Below, in pieces: positions 44,151 to 51,481 of a stretch of 64,000 nt of DNA (positions within the stretch are counted from its first letter, which is position 1; each line of letters opens with the position of its first letter). Source of the stretch: Paenibacillus spongiae (GTDB taxonomy: Bacteria > Bacillota > Bacilli > Paenibacillales > Paenibacillaceae); NCBI RefSeq assembly GCF_024734895.1, contig NZ_CP091430.1, positions 3,986,501 to 4,050,500 on the forward strand, written 5' to 3'. The position numbers and the translations under genes were made by a program. Below the pieces are notes generated by a model. The model was not told where the DNA came from and searched no databases. It was given only the letters and a program-made list of their open reading frames with translations.

Positions 44151-44677
44151 ATGATACGAGAAATTAAAGAGCAATTCACTGAAGAGATCCTTACCGAAGC
44201 AATAAAGCGATATGACATTAATAATGACACCGTTCGTTTATTGGGCGGTTATGAAAGCTTTGTTTATGAATACCAGAAAAACAATGCATTTTTCATATTA
44301 AAAATCTCACATACAATTTAGAAGATCAAGAAATAATATACGGGGTGAAATTGAATTTTTAAATTTTTTGTCGAATAAAGGACTGGCAGTTTCAACTGCT
44401 GTTCCATCGACCAGGGGTAATATGGTTGAAGAAATTGCTGCAGAAAATGGTTCGTTCCTAGCCATTTCATACGAAATGTCTCTTGGAAAAGAAGTGTCGG
44501 ATGAAGATTCATGCATTGCTGTATATTTATTTTCATCAAGCAAACGATGTGTCAAATTTGGATGAAGAATCAATGAACTGGTTAAAAGAGCTTCAACGAG
44601 TAGCCGCTTCTGATGACCCTATGCTGCCGATTGATTTTGTTCAAGAATTTAAAAGCATTTATAATAGTATTCATTAA
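44151..44677 (+). pseudogene. APH-fold kinase relic with two frameshifts and missing C-lobe
   Basis: MIREIKEQFTEEILTEAIKR, LLGGYESFVYEYQKNN, FFILKISHT is the start of a phosphotransferase N-lobe with the ATP Lys. The frame shifts near 44310 (to GEIEFLNFLSNKGLAVSTAV, ENGSFLAISYEM) and again near 44490 (to MNWLKELQRVAASDDPML). The HxDxxxxN catalytic loop is absent. Not functional. Confidence 0.7.
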
Positions 44678-44763
44678 CCCGGGAGCATCGCATTTTACTA
44701 ACGTGCTCGCGACTGTAATCGAACTGGAAAAGGGTACAAGATCTGGACGAGGCCGTTGTTAGT

Positions 44764-45390
44764 ATGCCTGAATATTCTCATATTCAAACATATCTCAAAT
44801 GTGGCCCAGAAAATTTCAAAGATGGTATAAAACATTTTTCTGAAGTGTTAACCTCTCTAGGGCTTGATTCGAAGTACTTCACAGTTGAACTTGAATGGGA
44901 GCTCTCTGACAACGGCTTCATGTACGTTGGCGGTGGCGCGAAAGCCCAGTTATATGTAAATAATGGGAACCGACTTCATATTCGTCCATATGTGATAGGA
45001 TGGACCCCAGAAGTAATAAAAGAACTGCAAGAGTCTTGGTTGGAAGTTAGCTTACTGTTTTGGACAGAAGAAATTGAGCTTGATTGGCGAACCGGTCAAT
45101 TAAAAGAGGAACATAAATCAGTTGTTTGGACGATGATGGAAAAGTTCTCAAAAGAATTTAGAGAAAGTGGAGTGTATTTCACCAACGAAGTCACGGACGG
45201 GAAACCATGGGAAGCTTTAATTTGTGGGAAAAAAGCAGAAGTTTGGACCTTCGATGCAGCTATTCTGCCGGAACATCTGATTAATTCATATTTAGATTCC
45301 CAACCTGAAATGTTCACTAGTATAAAAGCAAACAATATGTTTGTTGCCAGAAGATCCGTTTGGATGTCGGAGCCTTGGCTAAATTACTGA
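44764..45390 (+). CDS. Hypothetical protein
   Basis: 208 residues, alpha/beta composition with several Trp (VELEWELSDNGFMYVGGGAK, LLFWTEEIELDWRTGQ, AILPEHLINSYLDSQPEMF). No motif or family recognised. ATG 44764 is preceded by only a weak ribosome binding site. An eroded A unit (TATCGGAGAACTTTAATTC) follows at 45396. A cytosolic accessory protein, function unknown. Confidence 0.65.
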   Translation: MPEYSHIQTYLKCGPENFKDGIKHFSEVLTSLGLDSKYFTVELEWELSDNGFMYVGGGAKAQLYVNNGNRLHIRPYVIGWTPEVIKELQESWLEVSLLFWTEEIELDWRTGQLKEEHKSVVWTMMEKFSKEFRESGVYFTNEVTDGKPWEALICGKKAEVWTFDAAILPEHLINSYLDSQPEMFTSIKANNMFVARRSVWMSEPWLNY

Positions 45391-45395
45391 TTGAG

Positions 45396-45417
45396 TTATC
45401 GGAGAACTTTAATTCAA
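45396..45417 (+). repeat. Eroded A unit
   Basis: TTATCGGAGAACTTTAATTC resembles the variant A unit at 56111 (GTATCGGAGAACGTTAGTAC). No hairpin or B unit follows. Confidence 0.45.
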
Positions 45418-45484
45418 TTAGGACGAAGGCGTCAATTTAATGGATTCATTACCTTAGAGCTTACAGGCTGGTTAGCAACCAGCG

Positions 45485-45736
45485 GTGATTAATTTGATAG
45501 TCGAAATTGATGGTTATTTTGAAAATGCACTTCTTATCGGCAAGGCATGTTCTATTGCGGAATTAAGGAAAAAGTATTTAATGGCCAAAATCCATTGCAC
45601 TAACATGAATGAATTCACAGATATCTTTTGCAGGCTGTTTCAATTTGAGCGTCTGCCTTCTTCTTTCGGGGATAAGGTTAGCGTGAATGTCGTAATTGAT
45701 ACCGATACTGACCATATTTATGTACCACGGCATTAA
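45485..45736 (+). CDS. Small hypothetical protein
   Basis: 83 residues from GTG 45485; the ribosome binding site is poor. INLIVEIDGYFENALLIGKA, INVVIDTDTDHIYVPRH-like ends suggest a small alpha/beta protein. It stops just before an A unit at 45738. Size resembles barstar-like or other immunity proteins, but I see no diagnostic motif. Confidence 0.45.
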   Translation: MINLIVEIDGYFENALLIGKACSIAELRKKYLMAKIHCTNMNEFTDIFCRLFQFERLPSSFGDKVSVNVVIDTDTDHIYVPRH

Positions 45737-45737
45737 A

Positions 45738-45760
45738 ATAACGGGACACGTTAGTTGAAT
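45738..45760 (+). repeat. Lone A unit
   Basis: ATAACGGGACACGTTAGTTG: the mini-hairpin TAACG-GGACA-CGTTA is perfect here. No terminator or B unit follows; the next gene begins 11 bp later. Confidence 0.7.
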
Positions 45761-45770
45761 TCCTTTTATT

Positions 45771-46358
45771 ATGGTGGTGAGAAAAATAGATCACAGACGC
45801 TTGTTGAAGTTAAGGGTTTTTGAATTAATCTACATCATTATCGTGTGTTTGATTCTTATTGCACTTCTTGAAGGTATCTTATGGTACTACCATGCTTCAA
45901 TTATTGTTTTAAGGATGGTCGTTATTATTGGTCTGTTATTTGCAATCAAAGCGGTTACTCCAGCAAATGACTGGTCAGTTTACAAGATCATTCCCTGGTT
46001 AAGAGAATTGAAAGATTATGAACGTGAACGTTTCAAGAAGACATTTAGACCTCACACCTCAACTAAGACATCAATTATTATCCATGGTGTCTTAGTTGTG
46101 ATTACCTTCGTGTTACCGACGGAACAGGACCCAAGGCATATGACACTTTTTTTGGGAGACTGGTTATCCATCATGTGCTGGCTCTTGATTATGGTGATAG
46201 TAAATTGGTTTGTTAACAAAATAAAAGTGGATGCTGAGGTAGGAGAAAACATTAAGGGGTTTACATCATTAATCTACATTTTAGGTTTTTTATCAATATT
46301 GTTATGCATGTATTTCAGAAATTCTTTTGAAAAGCTATTCATCTACTTTATGAGTTAG
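45771..46358 (+). CDS. Small polytopic membrane protein
   Basis: 195 residues with four or five helices (LIYIIIVCLILIALLEGILW, IIVLRMVVIIGLLFAIKA, IIIHGVLVVITFVLP, LSIMCWLLIMVIVNWFV, LIYILGFLSILLCMYF) and a basic N-terminus (KIDHRRLLKLR) that should stay inside. No family recognised. No clear ribosome binding site; the start may be ATG 45771 or a following GTG. It lies between two repeat units in the array. Confidence 0.65.
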   Translation: MVVRKIDHRRLLKLRVFELIYIIIVCLILIALLEGILWYYHASIIVLRMVVIIGLLFAIKAVTPANDWSVYKIIPWLRELKDYERERFKKTFRPHTSTKTSIIIHGVLVVITFVLPTEQDPRHMTLFLGDWLSIMCWLLIMVIVNWFVNKIKVDAEVGENIKGFTSLIYILGFLSILLCMYFRNSFEKLFIYFMS

Positions 46359-46360
46359 GG

Positions 46361-46513
46361 TTGTGCGATCGGAGGTTTCTCCCGTGCAACTCCTATTTCA
46401 TTTATTGAAGTAACGGGCAGTCGAACAACTAACGGGACACTATAGTTGAACGATCCAGGGAGCAGATCGCCGCGGCAACTGCTCCTTTTTCATTAAGCTA
46501 ACGGGCAGATTTG
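46361..46513 (+). repeat. Two A/B repeats in tandem with terminators
   Basis: First a hairpin GTTGTGC...GCGATCGGAG/CTCCCGTGCAAC (46364-46391) and a B unit GTAACGGGCAGTC (46410). Then a complete composite: A CTAACGGGACACTATAGTT (46429), hairpin GGAGCA...TGCTCC with T5 (46459-46490), B CTAACGGGCAGATT (46498). Confidence 0.82.
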
Positions 46514-46650
46514 TTGCGCTGAATCCCCCTTAAAGTTAGGAGAAAACAAGTTATCTTTTTTTGGCACACGACATAGGTTAAAGTGACTTGCTGTGTAAGG
46601 AAGGGTTCGGCGTGAGACTCATCAAAACCAGAGCGAGGGAGCAATTCGAA

Positions 46651-46737
46651 ATGAAAAAGAAAAGCATCGCCTTGCTGATGGCGGCCTCAGCACTTTTCTC
46701 CATGTCGACCGGTGCCGTATGCGGATGCCTCGCCTGA
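46651..46737 (+). pseudogene. Signal-peptide relic of a surface protein
   Basis: MKKKSIALLMAASALFSMST followed by GAVCGCLA and stop. One frame over, PYADASPERHQSY continues naturally from the signal sequence. Only the export signal of a former secreted protein remains, 58 bp before the methyltransferase gene. Confidence 0.5.
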
Positions 46738-46795
46738 GCGTCACCAGAGCTATCGCTGGTCTAGTCTCAACAATATGGAAGGAGGTCATCAAAAT

Positions 46796-47593
46796 ATGCA
46801 ACGACCCCAGATATGGCACTATGGCCTTGTCGCGCAATCGTGGGCGAATGCCGGGACGGAAGTTGGTCCGGAAGCGGCGTACTACAGGAAGCTGATCGAG
46901 ACTTCCGGACAACCGGCGCTTGATCTGGGCTGCGGCAGTGGACGCTTGTTGCTCCTCTTTTTGCGGGCTGGTCTGGATGTGGATGGCTGCGACTACTCGG
47001 AGGATATGCTTGCAGTCTGCCAGGAGCGAGCAGCAAAGCAAGGCCTTTCACCCCGGCTCTATGCGCAGGCAATGCACGAGCTGGATCTGCCCCGGCGCTA
47101 CAGGACGATATTTGCCTGCGGGGTGATTGGTCTCGGTGGAGAGCATCGTCTGACTATGCAGGCAATGCAGCGCTGCCATGAGCATCTACGTCCAGGCGGC
47201 ACGTTCGCATTCAACTATGCGGTGCGATGGAACGATCCGCCCGCTTGGCTGGCGAGGTTGTCTGAGTACAGGCGGGCTGAACCCGAGGGATGGCCCGCAT
47301 CCAGTGAGCGCCAGCGCCTGGCCGACGGTACGGAGCTGGAATTAGCTGCCCGGACACTTGAGACAGATCCCTTGGAGAACGTCGCCACCCGTCAGATGCG
47401 AGTCCGGCTGTGGCACGAAGGAGACCTTATCAAAGAGGAAGTTCACACGCAAAGGTTGGATGACTATACGAAGAACGAGTTGGTGTTGATGCTTGAGCGC
47501 GCAGGCTTCAGCGACATACAGATCTTTGGAGATTTCAGCGACGAACCAGCTACCGCAGACCACAAAGAACTGATCTTTATCTGCCGAAAGTAA
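46796..47593 (+). CDS. Class I SAM-dependent methyltransferase
   Basis: 265 residues from ATG 46796 with AAGGAGG 10 nt upstream; the frame is open further upstream but that part belongs to the surface-protein relic. Motif I is ALDLGCGSGRLLLLFLRAG and the acidic end of beta-2 is GCDYSEDML. RTIFACGVIGLGGEHR and LRPGGTFAFNYAV are motifs post-I and III. The C-terminus (LMLERAGFSDIQIFGDFSDE) is typical of small-molecule methyltransferases. Substrate unknown. GC-richer than most genes in the array. Confidence 0.88.
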   Translation: MQRPQIWHYGLVAQSWANAGTEVGPEAAYYRKLIETSGQPALDLGCGSGRLLLLFLRAGLDVDGCDYSEDMLAVCQERAAKQGLSPRLYAQAMHELDLPRRYRTIFACGVIGLGGEHRLTMQAMQRCHEHLRPGGTFAFNYAVRWNDPPAWLARLSEYRRAEPEGWPASSERQRLADGTELELAARTLETDPLENVATRQMRVRLWHEGDLIKEEVHTQRLDDYTKNELVLMLERAGFSDIQIFGDFSDEPATADHKELIFICRK

Positions 47594-47674
47594 AATCGCG
47601 TCCCAATGTCCTGAGCCAGGAATTGTGCGAGCAGGAGTCTATAGGGAACGACGAATTCCTATGCAGCCGTTACG

Positions 47675-47760
47675 CTAACGGGACACTATAGCTTAACAAT
47701 CACCAGGACGAGGCTGATGTTAAGAAACGGCAGCCTCGTTGAGCTAACGGGCAGTTTACG
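47675..47760 (+). repeat. Composite A-hairpin-B repeat
   Basis: A CTAACGGGACACTATAGC (47675), hairpin ACGAGGCTG...CAGCCTCGT (47708-47739), B CTAACGGGCAGTTTACG (47744). Confidence 0.85.
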
Positions 47761-47810
47761 TTAATTACGAGTGGGTTTTCAAGTATTATGCAGGTTGCTA
47801 ATATACACGA

Positions 47811-47839
47811 TTGACATCTGAATTCTAACTGGCTACAAT
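47811..47839 (+). promoter_or_regulatory. Sigma-A promoter of the T-box/alaS unit
   Basis: TTGACA at 47811-47816 and TACAAT at 47834-47839, spacing 17 bp. This is close to consensus for the housekeeping sigma factor and lies just upstream of the T-box leader. Confidence 0.85.
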
Positions 47840-47845
47840 AACAAT

Positions 47846-48083
47846 AATTAGGAAATGATTTAAATGAAATCAATGAATGAACAAAATATGCTACATTTCG
47901 TTCAGAGAGGGATGTTTTGGTGTGAAATCCTACGAAACTTAGTATGTTGCCGGTTCAGGAGTGCGGTTAATGCCCGCCGGTTTGACTCGTTATAGTCAAT
48001 TGAGCTGATTGTATCGCTAAATGCGAAGACAATAACTTGGGTGGTACCGCGATTAATTCGTCCCAATCTTGGGGCGTTTTTTT
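47846..48083 (+). promoter_or_regulatory. T-box leader upstream of alaS paralogue
   Basis: The conserved T-box sequence TGGGTGGTACCGCG is at 48038-48051 and the terminator CGTCCCaatcttGGGGCG with T7 is at 48059-48083. Upstream, AGTATG-like and stem elements (about 47930-48000) fit the antecedent stems of the leader. Such leaders bind uncharged tRNA and permit read-through when it accumulates. The downstream gene implies tRNA-Ala specificity; I did not assign the specifier codon with confidence. Confidence 0.9.
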
Positions 48084-48116
48084 GTTGTCTAAAATAGAGT
48101 AAAAGGAGAAATATCA

Positions 48117-49840
48117 ATGAAACTGTATACATCTGAAGAGATTAGAGCGAAGTATATTCAGTTTTTTCAAGAAAAAGGTCATGCCGTCATTTCTAGCGCT
48201 TCCGTTATACCCGATAACGATCCCACCGTATTGTTTACGACAGCGGGCATGCACCCGCTGGTGCCCTATTTACTTGGAGAGAAGCATCCATCTGGAACGA
48301 GGTTAACCAATGTTCAGAAGTGTATACGTACTGTGGATATAGATGAAGTCGGTGATGATCGTGGAGTTGGGAGTTCGTCACTTCGCCGAACTGGCTCGAT
48401 ATACCCAAGCATAAAATTGCGGTTACTGTATTCGAAGGAGATGATGATGCTCCCCGTGATCAGGAGTCGTACGAGATATGGTGTGCATTAGGTCAATGTG
48501 AGGAAGAGATCTTCTTCTTGCCTAAAGCCGATAATTGGTGGGGGCCAGCAGGTCAAACAGGTCCTTGCGGTCCCGATACGGAAATCTTCATTATCTCGGA
48601 TAAAGAACGTTGCGGTCCTACATGTTCGCCAGCATGTGGATGTGGGCGCTATGTTGAATTCTGGAATAATGTATTTATGAAATATAACAAAACGGCGGAG
48701 GGAAAGTTTGAACCGCTTGATCAAAAAAACGTCGATACGGGAATGGGCTTAGAGAGAGTGCTAGTCGCTTTGAATGGAGGAACAGTCTATGATAGCGACC
48801 TGTTTACTACGATATTCTCACGAATTGCAGAACTGTCGGAGACGGCATACGAAAATCAACCCAAAGCGTATCGAGTTGTTGCGGATCATACCCGCACGGC
48901 AGTATTTATCCTTGGTGATAATTACGGCATTACTCCGTCTAATGTCGACCAAGGCTATGTGCTGCGAAGATTGATTCGCCGAGCTGTTAGATTCGCAATG
49001 CAATTGAGTATTCAAGAAGGCGGTCTAGCGGATATCGCTAGCGCTGTGATTGACAAGTACGAGCTAATATACCCAGAGTTGCAAAGCAATCGCGATAAAA
49101 TTATTAGGGAACTCCAGGCGGAAGAAGCTCGTTTTCAAAAAACGCTCGCGCAGGGACTTCGTGAATTCGATAAGCTTTCGATTTCATTAGTAAATGGTCA
49201 AATAGACGGTGCAGCTGCATTCAAACTTTATGATACGTATGGGTTTCCCATCGAATTGACCATAGAACTGGCAACAGAGCGTTCCATCGCCATCGATCTG
49301 GAAGGATATCTAGAGAAATTTCAGAAGCATAGAGAGTTATCTCAAGCCGGAGCAACCCAAAAGTTTAAAGGCGGTTTAGCAGATAATTCTGCACAGACGG
49401 CAAATCTGCATACGGCAACTCATCTTCTGCATGCTGCACTACGAAAGGTTCTCGGAGATGAGGTGGCGCAAAAGGGCAGCAATATAACGGCTGAGAGACT
49501 GCGCTTTGATTTTTCGTTCCATCGTAAAATGACTGAAGAAGAGATCGTGGCAACCGAGCAGCTGGTCAATGAAGCGATTGCCGAAGGCGTCGGGATTACG
49601 TTCGAAGAGATGACGCTTGAAGATGCACATAGAACAGGGGCTATTGGTCTATTCGAGAGCAAGTATGGCCAGATGGTAAAAGTATATACGATGGGCAAAT
49701 TCTCCAAAGAGATATGCGGCGGTCCTCACGCGGTGAATACGGCTGACCTTGGTACTTTTAAAATTGTTAAGGAAGAGAGCTCGTCTTCTAGCGTAAGGAG
49801 GATAAAGGCAGTACTTGAAAGCACTGATGCTTTACGCTAA
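48117..49840 (+). pseudogene. alaS: Short alanyl-tRNA synthetase paralogue, broken by internal deletion
   Basis: AAAGGAG precedes ATG 48117. The N-terminus is clearly AlaRS ([52 protein letters not shown]). At 48355-48368 the text jumps from EVGDD to [19 protein letters not shown] in another frame, so the usual motif-2 stretch between them (about 20-30 residues with THLTFFEMLGNWSLG in the family) is missing and the frame is shifted. The rest is intact: WWGPAGQTGPCGPDTEIF, NVDTGMGLERVLVALNGGT, editing-domain HTATHLLHAALR (HxxxH) and CGGPHAVNT. The C-Ala domain is absent, as in short AlaRS paralogues. The stop TAA lies within the following repeat. Confidence 0.88.
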
Positions 49841-49896
49841 CGAGGAACGTTAGTTCAATAAAACAGCAGAAGGATCCGCCGCGGCGGATCCTTTTC
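49837..49896 (+). repeat. A unit plus perfect palindromic terminator
   Basis: CTAACGAGGAACGTTAGTTC: perfect 6-bp mini-hairpin CTAACG/CGTTAG. Then the 24-bp palindrome AAGGATCCGCCG/CGGCGGATCCTT (49870-49893) with T4. The alaS stop codon is the TAA of CTAACG. A degenerate relative lies at 2791. Confidence 0.85.
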
Positions 49897-49973
49897 GCTT
49901 TCATAAGCACAAGAATGGCCCTACAAGATTTTTCATTTTCTTGGCAGCTGCACCGGCTGCTCCTTTGACTTGC

Positions 49974-50118
49974 TCACAAAATACTATGTAATCTACATTT
50001 ACTAATTCAACAGAAAATACTATTGTTGGTGCATATTCTTATGGATTGTGACACAATATATTAAAGTCATAAATGGGGGCAGCGGAGTGCTGTCCTTTTT
50101 AGTCGTTTTGATATATGT
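49974..50118 (+). repeat. 145-bp AT-rich repeat, copy c
   Basis: ACAAAATACTATGTAATCTA, TGTGACACAATATATTAAAG, ending with GGGGCAGCGGAGTGCTGTCC and T5. Third full copy. It lies directly before the defence island. Confidence 0.82.
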
Positions 50119-50229
50119 CGAACTTGAATTGGTATCGAGTTATTGAATTATAGGGATTAGTATAATAAATCATGCTAATATAGAGTTTGAAGTGATCGGT
50201 TCGGTTATGAATGGTTATTGGGGGAGAAA

Positions 50230-51288
50230 ATGAAGACAGATTGGGTTTACATAAAAGAAGAATACGAAAAACTTATTAACTTAGATGCCAACGCGGATGG
50301 TGCCGAGAAAAGGCGCCGGGGATTTAATTTCGAGCGTTTACTGAATAAGCTTTTTAACCACGAACAACTCGAACCGCGCACAGGCTACAGACCGTTAGGG
50401 GAGCAGATTGACGGCTCTATTTATCTCGACGGACGTATATACCTGCTGGAAGCCAAATGGCATGCAGACCCGTTACCAGCATCAACCCTCTATCAGTTCA
50501 AGGGCAAGGTCGAAGGTAAGTTGGCAGGTACAATTGGAATTTTTATTTCAATGTCAGGATATGCAGAGGACGCCGTTGATGCACTCGTTTTAGGCAAGAC
50601 GCTCAACATAATTTTACTCGACAAACGAGACTTGGATGCCGCGATTGCTCGTGACAATGGATTCACAAATATTCTCAAACTCAAGCTCCGTAAGGCAACT
50701 GAGGAAGGTGCAATTTATTTCCCTTCTGAAGGGGAATTCGTAACTGCCAAAAATAAACAACTCGTTGAGATAGACCATCTTCACTACGACCGTGTAACAG
50801 GCGGGGTATTGGCGACGCGGGTTGTCGATGCGACTACCGCAGATTTGTTAATCGTGTGCGAAGGTGATACTGATCGTGAGGTGATTGCTACACTGTCTGA
50901 AAGGATTCTAGGTAATGCCGGCTCGAATAGATCGATCAAAATTATTATTGCTATGGGAAAGATCACAATTCCTCGTTTGGCAAACGCTTTATGGAACACT
51001 TTCTATTCCGAATCTAAAGTGTTAATAGTGACTGATGGTGACGGAGATCCCGTTAGGACAAAAGAGATGTTGGTGAAAGGCCTCGAATTTAACGAATGGA
51101 TATCTGCGATTCCCAATCCTTCTATTGAAGTCTGGCTTGACCTTGATGTTAACCAGCTAAAAAAAATGGGCTCAAAGTATCGCATTGAGCAATCTAGACA
51201 GGCAGCTAGTAATCTAGACATTGAGGAACTGCAGAAAAGAGACGAGCAGTTCGCACGGTTTCATGATGCAATCCTTGGTAAAGATTGA
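50230..51288 (+). CDS. PD-(D/E)XK nuclease (Mrr-like) fused to a TOPRIM domain
   Basis: 352 residues from ATG 50230 (GGGGGAG just upstream; TTG 50218 is the other option). N-terminal half: FERLLNKLF with Glu35, GEQIDGSI with Asp61 and YLLEAKW with Glu74-x-Lys76, the complete metal site of an Mrr-type restriction nuclease. C-terminal half: LLIVCEGDTDRE with Glu211, IIIAMGK, and VLIVTDGDGDP with Asp269/271/273, a TOPRIM domain like that of OLD nucleases. Two nuclease-type folds in one chain suggest a DNA-cutting defence protein. It has its own terminator, so it is a separate unit from the Gabija-like pair 190 bp downstream. Confidence 0.82.
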   Translation: MKTDWVYIKEEYEKLINLDANADGAEKRRRGFNFERLLNKLFNHEQLEPRTGYRPLGEQIDGSIYLDGRIYLLEAKWHADPLPASTLYQFKGKVEGKLAGTIGIFISMSGYAEDAVDALVLGKTLNIILLDKRDLDAAIARDNGFTNILKLKLRKATEEGAIYFPSEGEFVTAKNKQLVEIDHLHYDRVTGGVLATRVVDATTADLLIVCEGDTDREVIATLSERILGNAGSNRSIKIIIAMGKITIPRLANALWNTFYSESKVLIVTDGDGDPVRTKEMLVKGLEFNEWISAIPNPSIEVWLDLDVNQLKKMGSKYRIEQSRQAASNLDIEELQKRDEQFARFHDAILGKD

Positions 51289-51298
51289 TGGTGCTACA

Positions 51299-51326
51299 AC
51301 AGCGGAAAAATATCCGCTGTTTTTTA
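51299..51326 (+). terminator. Rho-independent terminator
   Basis: ACAGCGGA-aaaata-TCCGCTGT followed by T6, 10 bp after the nuclease-TOPRIM stop. Confidence 0.88.
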
Positions 51327-51481
51327 ATTTTACGGACAGAAGAATAAGTACTCTGTTATTTTTACGGGTAATGCATACGCTGTCATATTTCGCCGATTTA
51401 ACAGATTTATTGTATTTAAGAATTATGGTAGAATTTCCAATAAGAACAGTATATTTGTAGCTTTAAATTGGGGGCATGATT

